A stretch of 7,033 nucleotides of DNA from the NCBI GenBank assembly GCA_045543215.1, contig JAZQMD010000124.1, positions 1-7,033 of the forward strand. Direction: 5' to 3'. A model generated the notes under the pieces. That model worked only from the letters and a program-made list of their open reading frames with translations, was not told where the DNA came from and searched no databases. Origin of the DNA: DXYV01 sp045543215. GTDB lineage: Bacteria > Bacillota > Clostridia > Oscillospirales > Oscillospiraceae. Shown piece after piece: positions 1-5,563 of the stretch. A program made the translations under genes and the position numbers. The stretch's first letter is position 1. Each line of letters opens with the position of its first letter.

Positions 1-1
1 C

Positions 2-1111
2 TTTGCACCGGGAGAGGTAACACCGGAACAGGCCCATGCCATTGGTATGGAGTTTGCCAGACGAATGTTCGGCACTGATTTTGAGGTGGTCATTGGTACT
101 CACCTGGACAAAGACCATCTGCACAATCACATCGTGATCAATTCCGTTTCCTGTGCAGATGGAAGAAAGTACCACTCAAGCCCGGAAAGCTATTACAACA
201 AAGTCCGGGTCATTTCCAATGATGTTTGCCGGGAAAATGGGGTATCGGTCATCACCCCCAAAGGCAAGGGCAAGCATTATGCTGAGTGGAAAGCGGAGAG
301 GCAGGGCAAACCCACCATCCGGAGCATGATCCGCGCAGACATAGACAGAATCATTTCCCAGGCCTACACCTTTGATACCTTTCTCATGCTACTCCAGCGA
401 AAGGGCTACACCGTCAAGCACAGTCCCAAGCGGAAATACACTACTGTCCGGCCTCCGGGAGGCAAACGGGCCATCCGATTAGACAGTCTGGGGGAGGGCT
501 ACACCGAGGAGGAGATCAAACAGCGCCTTGCCCTCCAGCGTTCTGGCATAGGACAGATCAAAGCCCCCTCTGCCCCACCAAAAAAACGCTATCGTCTCCA
601 AGGGCGGCTGTCCACTGTGCGGAAAAAGAAGATCAAAGGCTTTCATGCCCTCTATCTGCGCTACCTCTATCTGCTGCGCGGTTCCCACAGACCAAAGGGT
701 CGGGGCCGGGTGGCATTTTCTTTGCGCCAGGATGTCCTTCGTCTGGAGCGGTATCAGGCGCAATTTCAATATCTGTACACCAATCATATCACCACAGCAT
801 CAGAACTGGAGCAACGGATCGCCGCCCTGGAGCTGGACATCACCCAGCTTACCGAGGTTCGGGCACCGCTCTATCATACAAGGAGGACAACAACCGATGA
901 AACACAAAAAGAACAGATCAGCCTTGAGATCCACCGGCATACCACCGCCTTGCGGGAAAAACGCCGGGAACTTGCCCTGTGCCGCAGGATACAGGGGGAT
1001 ATTCCCCAGGTGTCGGCCCAGATCAAGGGAGCACAGGAGCAGCAACAGCAAACACCACAACAAGTAAAAAAGGAGGCACAAAAGCATGAGTACCAGTGGC
1101 GAAACCGCTGA
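2..1111 (+). CDS. Relaxase/mobilization nuclease, MobA/MobL type (5' end outside the window)
   Basis: This is a conjugative relaxase that would nick the element at oriT and lead the single strand into the recipient. The frame is open from base 2, so the ATG at 47 is internal: the residues before it (FAPGEVTPEQAHAIG) match the usual run-in of this family. The three-histidine metal-binding motif, HLDKDHLHNH, is encoded at 101-130 and is followed by IVIN, as in family members. The catalytic tyrosine motif normally lies further N-terminal and is off the window. The nuclease domain is followed by a basic region (about 540-720) and then by a Glu/Gln/Arg-rich, coiled-coil-like C-terminus ending in a glutamine-rich stretch. 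The last 26 bp overlap the next gene, which argues for translational coupling. The family call is firm. The subfamily and the exact oriT cannot be judged here. Confidence 0.93.
   Translation, partial: FAPGEVTPEQAHAIGMEFARRMFGTDFEVVIGTHLDKDHLHNHIVINSVSCADGRKYHSSPESYYNKVRVISNDVCRENGVSVITPKGKGKHYAEWKAERQGKPTIRSMIRADIDRIISQAYTFDTFLMLLQRKGYTVKHSPKRKYTTVRPPGGKRAIRLDSLGEGYTEEEIKQRLALQRSGIGQIKAPSAPPKKRYRLQGRLSTVRKKKIKGFHALYLRYLYLLRGSHRPKGRGRVAFSLRQDVLRLERYQAQFQYLYTNHITTASELEQRIAALELDITQLTEVRAPLYHTRRTTTDETQKEQISLEIHRHTTALREKRRELALCRRIQGDIPQVSAQIKGAQEQQQQTPQQVKKEAQKHEYQWRNR
1071..1076 (+). promoter_or_regulatory. Ribosome binding site of the PcfB-family gene
   Basis: A perfect AGGAGG lies 9 nt before the ATG at 1086 and inside the relaxase coding sequence. 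It fixes the PcfB start and shows that the two genes are translated from one message with overlapping ends. Confidence 0.8.
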
Positions 1112-1694
1112 TCTGGTGGTGCGAGAGGGCATCCAGATCACCGAAAGCGTGCTCAAACTGGCAGGACTGGGGGCTAAGAATCTGGCAGCTTTGCTCATGG
1201 CCCTTGCCAATGAGCACCAAAAACTCTCGGGCAAGACCAATCTCAAACACCTCATTCAAGACGGGGAGGAGATCACCATTTTCTCCATCAAGCAGGAGAA
1301 CCTGAAGGACTTTCACCGGGAGAGCAAGCAATACGGCGTGTTGTACTGCCCCATCGTCAATAAGGTGGAGAACACCGGCACGGTGGAGATCATGGCAAAG
1401 GCCAAGGATGCCCGGCAGATCAACCGCATCTTTGAGCGCATGGGCTATCCCGCCCCTGCCCGGGAGGATGCCTCCCCAAAAAAAGAAGCGTCCCGCGTTC
1501 TGTCCGAGAGCGGCTTAGAGGAGCGCGGGACTGGTGCGAGCACATCTACACAGACCACCCGGAGGAGTGAAGCCAAACAGCGTCCCTCGGTCAGGGGAAA
1601 GCTGGCCGCACTCCAGGCATCAGAAAAGGCCGGAACCGAGGCCCCCGCAAAAGAACTCAGCAAGACCATTTCCCAAAAATCTATGACAAGATAA
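1086..1694 (+). CDS. pcfB: PcfB family conjugation protein (DUF3801)
   Basis: The 202-residue protein resembles the PcfB/DUF3801 family of Gram-positive conjugative elements. In the Enterococcus plasmid pCF10, PcfB is a cytoplasmic transfer factor encoded just before the coupling protein PcfC. The recognisable part is the N-terminal ~125 residues: a helical segment (about 8-45), then a segment containing EITIFSIKQENLKDF and KQYGVLYCPI, and a third ending in ARQINRIFERMGY. The C-terminal ~75 residues are rich in Ser, Thr, Lys, Glu and Ala and look disordered, as is common in this family. The start is set by AGGAGG 9 nt upstream and lies within the relaxase gene. The stop lies inside the next gene's ribosome binding site. 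It probably aids relaxosome assembly or docking to the transfer channel. No coupling protein gene follows directly, unlike the pCF10 order. Confidence 0.85.
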   Translation: MSTSGETADLVVREGIQITESVLKLAGLGAKNLAALLMALANEHQKLSGKTNLKHLIQDGEEITIFSIKQENLKDFHRESKQYGVLYCPIVNKVENTGTVEIMAKAKDARQINRIFERMGYPAPAREDASPKKEASRVLSESGLEERGTGASTSTQTTRRSEAKQRPSVRGKLAALQASEKAGTEAPAKELSKTISQKSMTR

Positions 1695-1707
1695 GGAGAG
1701 ATCAATT

Positions 1708-2586
1708 ATGTCAAAATTAGATGGATTAATCCAGCAAAAGCAGCAGAGAAAGGAGCAGTGGAAAGCCCAAAAGGGTGCAGAGCGAGAGCAGCTCAACGCC
1801 CTCACCGATCAGGCCATCCTGGATGCCACAACAAAGGCAGACAGCTATCTGCACTACCTGGATGTACAGGCGGACAATCCCCGGTATAGCCCCTCCAATG
1901 TACTGCTGGCTCTGGCCCAGAAGCCGGATATCACGCTCATCAACAGTCTGAAAGGCTGGAATGAGCTGGGCCGCACCGTCAGGCTGGAGGAAATGGGGAT
2001 CAAGATCCGGGTTTCGGACACCTATATCAGAAACGGACGGGAGTATCGGGGCTATAAGATTGGCCTGGTGTTCGATGTCTCCCAGACCATCGGCAAGGGG
2101 GCAGTTCCCAAACTCACCATCCGGGAGAATACCCCGGAGATGGACACCGCCCTGGGCAGACTGCTGGATCTGTCCCCCGTCAAGGTCATGACCAGTGACA
2201 CCACCACGCAGGATGCCTGTTACGACCCCGCCACCCAGACCATCACCGTGTCCAACGACCTCACAGACGCTCAAATTTTTTCGGCCCTGGCAAGGGAGAT
2301 CGTTCACGCAGAGGTTCATAATCACGGTATGTTTGCCTACTACTCCCGGGAGGAATATTCCCTCCACGCAGAGAGTGTAAGCTATATGCTCTGCCGCAGC
2401 TTCGGCCTCCAGGCCACCCAGCCGGATGTGTCTAACCTCAATTACCTCTACAACGAGATGGAGGTACAAGACCGGCGTGGTGCGCTGGACAGCCTGCAGC
2501 AGATGTTTGGCAAGATGCAGCGCAGGATCCAGCGGGAGATCTTGCCCCAAGAGCGAAAAAAAGAATATGCCCGGTCTGGGCGGTAA
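1708..2586 (+). CDS. ArdC/LtrC-like protein with altered zinc-peptidase motif
   Basis: The 292-residue protein has a basic, Gln/Lys-rich N-terminus (1-30). A segment resembling the ArdC N-terminal single-strand-DNA-binding domain follows at about 35-105: YSPSNVLLALAQKPD (60-74) and GWNELGRTVRLEEMGIKI (83-100) match the family's Y-S-x-x-N ... Q-x-P ... W-x-x-x-G-R pattern. A C-terminal region (about 185-235) matches the associated gluzincin-like peptidase domain, with LAREIVHAEVH (194-204) and HAESVSYMLC (220-229). In the family the first of these carries HExxH; here it reads REIVH (196-200), so the first zinc-ligand histidine is Arg. His200 and Glu222 remain. ArdC/LtrC proteins protect incoming transfer DNA or act in early conjugation. 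AAGGAGAG lies 7 nt before the ATG and begins at the preceding stop codon. The domain call is good; catalytic activity is doubtful. Confidence 0.75.
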   Translation: MSKLDGLIQQKQQRKEQWKAQKGAEREQLNALTDQAILDATTKADSYLHYLDVQADNPRYSPSNVLLALAQKPDITLINSLKGWNELGRTVRLEEMGIKIRVSDTYIRNGREYRGYKIGLVFDVSQTIGKGAVPKLTIRENTPEMDTALGRLLDLSPVKVMTSDTTTQDACYDPATQTITVSNDLTDAQIFSALAREIVHAEVHNHGMFAYYSREEYSLHAESVSYMLCRSFGLQATQPDVSNLNYLYNEMEVQDRRGALDSLQQMFGKMQRRIQREILPQERKKEYARSGR

Positions 2587-2601
2587 GGAGGGATCGATAC
2601 C

Positions 2602-3534
2602 ATGAAAAAACAAATTTGCGCCCTTTCCTGTACGGCCCTGCTCCTGACCGGCACAGCCCTTGCCGCAGAGCCGGAGCCGACCCAAACACCGCCTTTGATC
2701 GAAGCTGCCCAACAAACGGAAACTCCTACCATCACCCTCTACCCGGCAGAAGTGAGGGTCAGGGAAGAAAACGGAGTACACCGTCTGGAGCGTGTGTATT
2801 ACTTAACGGCAAAGGATGATCCCGCCGCCATCCCCACCGATGATTTTGAACGGGAGGGCCGTGTGTATACACTGCTGGAAATTCTAAAGACCGATCAGAC
2901 CGAGACGGACACCAAGGAGCATATCGAGGTTATTACTCAGCAAAGCGATACCAAGGACATGACGAAGATCATTCAGACATTGGAGCCGGAGCTGGAGATC
3001 CGCACAGAGGATGGATACACCGGGCTTTTAACGCTGGACTATCCTGCCATCACCGTGGAGGCCGCAGGGTACAAGACCAGCAACCGGGCCGTTTCCGCCC
3101 AGCGTACCTATCCAAACCTCTCGGACGCGGATGTGTCCCTCATTCCCAAGAGCATTGAGGACAGCGGGCGCACCCTTACCCTGGCAGACGTGGAGTGGCA
3201 GCAGGTGGCATCAGACTATGCCCAGGGGTATGAGCTTGCGCCCCGCTACACTGCCCTTGCCACCTACACAGGCACCGCCACCAGCAAATACGCCACCGGC
3301 TATACGGTCACGGCCCAGTACAAGGGGGAGGTCACAAAGACCAGCAGTGACACCATTGTCTATACGGCGGTCTTTTCCAGTATGGGAGCCGCCCATGATA
3401 AGCAAAGCAGTCCCACCCTATTGAACTATGCCCTGCTCCTCATCCCTCTGGGGGGTGCGGGACTGGGTACTGCCGGATACTTTGGATACAAGGGATACAA
3501 GAAATATCAAAATAAAAAACGGGGGTATGAATGA
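2602..3534 (+). CDS. Exported, C-terminally membrane-anchored protein of unknown function
   Basis: I do not recognise a named family. The 310-residue product has a clear signal peptide: a KK-containing N-region, a hydrophobic core at 5-19 and likely cleavage near ALA-A or AA-E at 20-23. A Pro/Thr/Glu-rich linker follows. The extracellular part (about 45-260) is rich in Thr, Tyr and Asp, looks beta-rich, and includes the Tyr/Thr-rich stretch ATYTGTATSKYATGYTVTAQ (220-239). A transmembrane helix at about 274-297 is followed by a short cytoplasmic tail rich in Lys and Tyr. No LPXTG-like sorting motif precedes the helix, so it is more likely a membrane-anchored partner than a sortase substrate. 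AAGGAGGG starts within the previous stop codon, 9 nt before the ATG. The 3' end overlaps the sortase start by 4 bp, which suggests the two proteins act together at the cell surface. Confidence 0.8.
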   Translation: MKKQICALSCTALLLTGTALAAEPEPTQTPPLIEAAQQTETPTITLYPAEVRVREENGVHRLERVYYLTAKDDPAAIPTDDFEREGRVYTLLEILKTDQTETDTKEHIEVITQQSDTKDMTKIIQTLEPELEIRTEDGYTGLLTLDYPAITVEAAGYKTSNRAVSAQRTYPNLSDADVSLIPKSIEDSGRTLTLADVEWQQVASDYAQGYELAPRYTALATYTGTATSKYATGYTVTAQYKGEVTKTSSDTIVYTAVFSSMGAAHDKQSSPTLLNYALLLIPLGGAGLGTAGYFGYKGYKKYQNKKRGYE

Positions 3535-4298
3535 TGTTCCAGCAACTATCCAAATCTCTTACTATGTGCTGCCTGATGGCAGCTTTTTCTTTGCCCACTT
3601 CTGCCCTGGAGTATACCTTTGACGGGCCGGAGGGGGGACTGTTTGGCAAGCCCACCTCGGATGATACCATCTATGTCACAACACAGGAGCCAGTGAACAC
3701 AGACCGGAGCAAAAATGCCGCCCTGATCCCCCCGCCCTTCGGCTCGCCCACCTCCTACACCCTGCACAGTGGGCAACTGCTTACCCCAAATCTGGTCGGT
3801 CAGGGTACGGCATCGTCCATAGTGGGAGAAATCGTCATGCCACCTACCATCATAACGCCCAAAGAAATTACATCCTCCGTTACCACTGGATACACCAGAG
3901 TGGAGCAAGGGCTTTATTTCAGTGCCGGACATCTGGGGGCACTGAGCATCCCGGCTATTGGGCTGTCTGTCCGGGTGTATGAGGGAACCAACGATACGGT
4001 GCTGAAAAAGAATGTGGGCCACTTTGAGAATACCAGTATTTGGGACGGAAATGTTGCCCTCGCCGGACACAACCGGGGTGTCAATAACCACTTTGGAAAG
4101 ATCCATACCCTAAAGATGGGGGATACCATCCACTGGTCTACCAAGCTGGGGATCAGGAAGTACCAGGTGTTTTCGGTGAGAAAGGTTTCTGTGAGTGACC
4201 TGTCTGTTTTAAATGGCAGCGTGGACAACATCATTACTCTGATCACCTGTGTCCAGGATCAGCCGGACTACCGCTGGTGCGTCCAGGCAAGAGCGTAA
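3531..4298 (+). CDS. Sortase family transpeptidase
   Basis: This is a sortase that would cleave a C-terminal sorting signal and join surface proteins to the cell wall or to one another. The 255 residues comprise a signal-peptide-like N-terminus (hydrophobic about 9-22, possible cleavage after PTSA at 25), a Pro/Thr/Ser-rich linker (26-125) and the sortase fold (about 126-255). The catalytic set is complete: His180 in ALAGHNRG, Cys240 in TLITC (236-240) and Arg248 in YRWCVQA. Only seven residues separate Cys and Arg, so the beta7-beta8 loop is short, and the protein ends seven residues after Arg. The class (B-, D- or E-like) is not assigned. Two tandem ATGs (3531, 3534) are possible starts behind GGGGG at 3521-3525. 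The gene overlaps the preceding one by 4 bp. A natural substrate is the adhesin that starts at 5564. Confidence 0.9.
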   Translation: MMFQQLSKSLTMCCLMAAFSLPTSALEYTFDGPEGGLFGKPTSDDTIYVTTQEPVNTDRSKNAALIPPPFGSPTSYTLHSGQLLTPNLVGQGTASSIVGEIVMPPTIITPKEITSSVTTGYTRVEQGLYFSAGHLGALSIPAIGLSVRVYEGTNDTVLKKNVGHFENTSIWDGNVALAGHNRGVNNHFGKIHTLKMGDTIHWSTKLGIRKYQVFSVRKVSVSDLSVLNGSVDNIITLITCVQDQPDYRWCVQARA

Positions 4299-4360
4299 AG
4301 GAGAAAATTCTTATGAAATCATATGATATCAGAGCACCAAACCATTGCAATTTACCATGA
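4297..4360 (+). other. Orphan ribosome binding site and 15-codon reading frame
   Basis: AAAGGAGAAA (4297-4306) begins inside the sortase stop codon and is correctly spaced before ATG 4313. The frame opened there encodes only MKSYDIRAPNHCNLP before a TGA at 4358-4360. It could be the stranded start of a gene displaced by the downstream transglutaminase-like unit, or a short leader peptide. The same 10 bp recur at 5547-5556 before the adhesin start, which favours a displaced start. The function is not known. Confidence 0.4.
4315..4330. promoter_or_regulatory. 16-bp near-perfect palindrome upstream of the promoter
   Basis: The sequence GAAATCATATGATATC contains the perfect 10-bp palindrome ATCATATGAT (4318-4327). 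It extends to 16 bp with one mismatched pair. It ends 14 bp before the -35 box of the promoter at 4345. It may be a binding site for a dimeric regulator, but AT-rich palindromes of this size also arise by chance. Confidence 0.35.
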
Positions 4361-4373
4361 AATATGGTAAAAT
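4345..4373 (+). promoter_or_regulatory. Sigma-A type promoter of the transglutaminase-like gene
   Basis: TTGCAA (4345-4350) as -35 is separated by exactly 17 bp from TAAAAT (4368-4373) as -10. The -10 is preceded by an extended -10 TG at 4365-4366 (TGG then TAAAAT). The start of transcription would fall near 4380, giving a leader of about 40 nt before the ATG at 4420. This is the only convincing promoter I found in the window. Confidence 0.65.
4351..4371. promoter_or_regulatory. Inverted repeat filling the promoter spacer (candidate operator)
   Basis: TTTACCAT (4351-4358) and ATGGTAAA (4364-4371) are perfect 8-bp inverted arms around GAAAT. The repeat starts directly after the -35 box and runs into the -10 box. 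A bound dimer would block RNA polymerase, so this position fits a repressor operator. No regulator gene is in the window. Confidence 0.5.
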
Positions 4374-4403
4374 ATAGGAAACAAATCTACCCCATTTTTG
4401 CAA

Positions 4404-4410
4404 GAGGAGG
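4404..4410 (+). promoter_or_regulatory. Ribosome binding site deciding the transglutaminase-like start
   Basis: GAGGAGG ends 9 nt before the ATG at 4420. It is too close to the in-frame TTG at 4414 (3 nt), so 4420 is chosen as the start. Confidence 0.75.
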
Positions 4411-4419
4411 ACGTTGCAA

Positions 4420-5457
4420 ATGAGGAAACAGAGTATGAGTTTTGCTGCCGGACTGCTGGTGGGCGCGGCACTGTTTGGTTGCGGCACCGCTTACGCTGCC
4501 GGGATACTGGCCCAGCGCAGCACAAACCCCGTCTATGTAGACGGAAAGCTGGTGCAGCTGGAGGCATACAACATCAACGGCAACAATTACGTCAAGCTCA
4601 GAGACATCGGGCAGGCGGTGAATTTTAATGTGTACTGGGACGGGGCCGTTCAGGTAGACAGCGACGCGGCTTACACTGGTGTTACCCCCAGTCAAAATGT
4701 CACGCCAAATCAAAGCGTTACAACCCAGCCCACCGTAACACAAAAAGCCGAACAAGCTACCACCCAAAAGGACTGGAGCCTTGAGGCAAACCCCGCCATC
4801 TTCCACGGCGGCTACACCAGAGAGGCATACAATGTGATCCGTCAGGCGGTAGTGGATCAAAAGGGCGGCAGCGGATATTTTAACGTAAACCCAGAGAACA
4901 GGCAGAGTTTTGTTAATATACTGTCCTGGATCGGGGAGGCGAATCGCTACCATCTCATTCACCAAAATAATACAAATTATACGGTTACGGCAGAGAAGCC
5001 CGCCATCTATGCCGATGCTGTTGCCGCCGTATCCGGCATGATAGCTGAGATCAATAAACTGCCCACGGATGCGGATAAGGTGCGTTACATCAATAATATA
5101 ATTTGCGATAAGATGACCTATGAAAGCGATGGAGTAGCTTCACCTCATAAAGTGTTTGTTCGTGAGGGTGTCTTTGCTGGAAATTGTGCCGATTACAGCG
5201 CAAATTTTCAGTTTCTCTGCGACCTTGCGGACATCCCTTGCATCATCGTTTGTAGCCTTACACACGCCTGGAACATGGTGTATGTGGACGGGGCGTGGCT
5301 GTATGTAGACTGCGTTGCCAATGACGTGGGAGACGAGATAGACAGCCGCAATGCGGTGCTATTAAAAGTAGATGGAGAAAATTCCGTTCGTATTGACGCA
5401 TATCCAGACATCACAGCCTTTTCTAAGGAACTGCTGGTGCCCGGTTCCACCAAATAA
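4420..5457 (+). CDS. Exported stalk-domain plus transglutaminase-like protein
   Basis: The 345-residue secreted protein has three parts. A signal peptide (1-26) ends at AYA-A; a Cys at 21 in LFGC is a weak lipobox alternative. A stalk or copper-amine-oxidase-N-like domain at about 37-87 contains VYVDGKLVQLEAYNINGNNY (38-57) and KLRDIGQAVNFNVYWDG, a common extracellular module of gut Clostridia. After a Thr/Gln-rich linker (88-118), a transglutaminase-like domain at about 195-305 shows a complete Cys-His-Asp triad: Cys256 in GNCADYS, His282 in THAWNMVYVDG and Asp297 in LYVDC. Such domains make or break amide bonds in proteins or peptides; the substrate is unknown. The gene has its own promoter and terminator and a somewhat AT-richer middle section than its neighbours, so it may be a later arrival. 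Its place between sortase and adhesin suggests action on cell-surface proteins. Confidence 0.85.
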   Translation: MRKQSMSFAAGLLVGAALFGCGTAYAAGILAQRSTNPVYVDGKLVQLEAYNINGNNYVKLRDIGQAVNFNVYWDGAVQVDSDAAYTGVTPSQNVTPNQSVTTQPTVTQKAEQATTQKDWSLEANPAIFHGGYTREAYNVIRQAVVDQKGGSGYFNVNPENRQSFVNILSWIGEANRYHLIHQNNTNYTVTAEKPAIYADAVAAVSGMIAEINKLPTDADKVRYINNIICDKMTYESDGVASPHKVFVREGVFAGNCADYSANFQFLCDLADIPCIIVCSLTHAWNMVYVDGAWLYVDCVANDVGDEIDSRNAVLLKVDGENSVRIDAYPDITAFSKELLVPGSTK

Positions 5458-5472
5458 AAAACTCCATTATCT

Positions 5473-5505
5473 AAAACCTTTTTAAAACCTTTCTAAGACC
5501 TTTTC
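5473..5505 (+). repeat. Three tandem copies of an 11-bp repeat
   Basis: AAAACCTTTTT (5473-5483), AAAACCTTTCT (5484-5494) and AAGACCTTTTC (5495-5505) follow each other without gaps. The third copy forms most of the 5' arm of the terminator hairpin. The first two could pair with the 3' arm only with extra mismatches. Confidence 0.7.
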
Positions 5506-5530
5506 GGAAACCGAAAGGGTCTTTTTCTTT
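5495..5530 (+). terminator. Intrinsic (Rho-independent) terminator
   Basis: AAGACCTTTTCGG (5495-5507) pairs with CCGAAAGGGTCTT (5511-5523) across an AAA loop. This gives a 13-bp stem with one G-U pair, followed by a T-rich run to 5530. It lies 37 bp after the transglutaminase-like stop and only 33 bp before the adhesin start, so it separates the two genes transcriptionally unless it is leaky. Confidence 0.85.
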
Positions 5531-5546
5531 GCCCCATTTATTTTTG

Positions 5547-5553
5547 AAAGGAG
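5547..5553 (+). promoter_or_regulatory. Ribosome binding site deciding the adhesin TTG start
   Basis: AAAGGAG lies 10 nt before TTG 5564. An in-frame TGA at 5558-5560 excludes any start further upstream, and the TTG opens directly into a signal peptide. Confidence 0.75.
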
Positions 5554-5563
5554 AAACTGATCC

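Noticed and set aside
47..49. ATG as the start of the relaxase
   Set aside because: The same frame is open upstream to base 2 and encodes family-typical residues, so the gene is truncated by the window edge and this ATG is internal.
1726..2781. A long minus-strand open frame of 351 codons opposite the ArdC/LtrC-like gene
   Set aside because: It lies antisense to a gene with family motifs, crosses into the next gene, has low-complexity Leu/Gly-rich sequence and lacks a recognisable domain. It is a product of GC-rich third positions on the + strand.
3409..3534. The C-terminus of the unknown membrane protein as a sortase sorting signal
   Set aside because: There is a membrane helix and a basic tail, but no LPXTG-like motif before the helix; SPTLL is not a convincing variant.
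4414..4416. TTG as the start of the transglutaminase-like gene
   Set aside because: It lies only 3 nt from the GAGGAGG ribosome binding site; the ATG at 4420 is correctly spaced and begins a normal signal peptide.
4480..4482. Lipoprotein signal at Cys21 of the transglutaminase-like protein
   Set aside because: LFGC has Phe at the second position, which is unusual for a lipobox, and the following AYA-A is a good ordinary signal-peptidase site. It is not fully excluded.
4387..4965. A 192-codon minus-strand open frame opposite the transglutaminase-like gene
   Set aside because: The + strand encodes a signal peptide and stalk domain here; the antisense product shows no domain.
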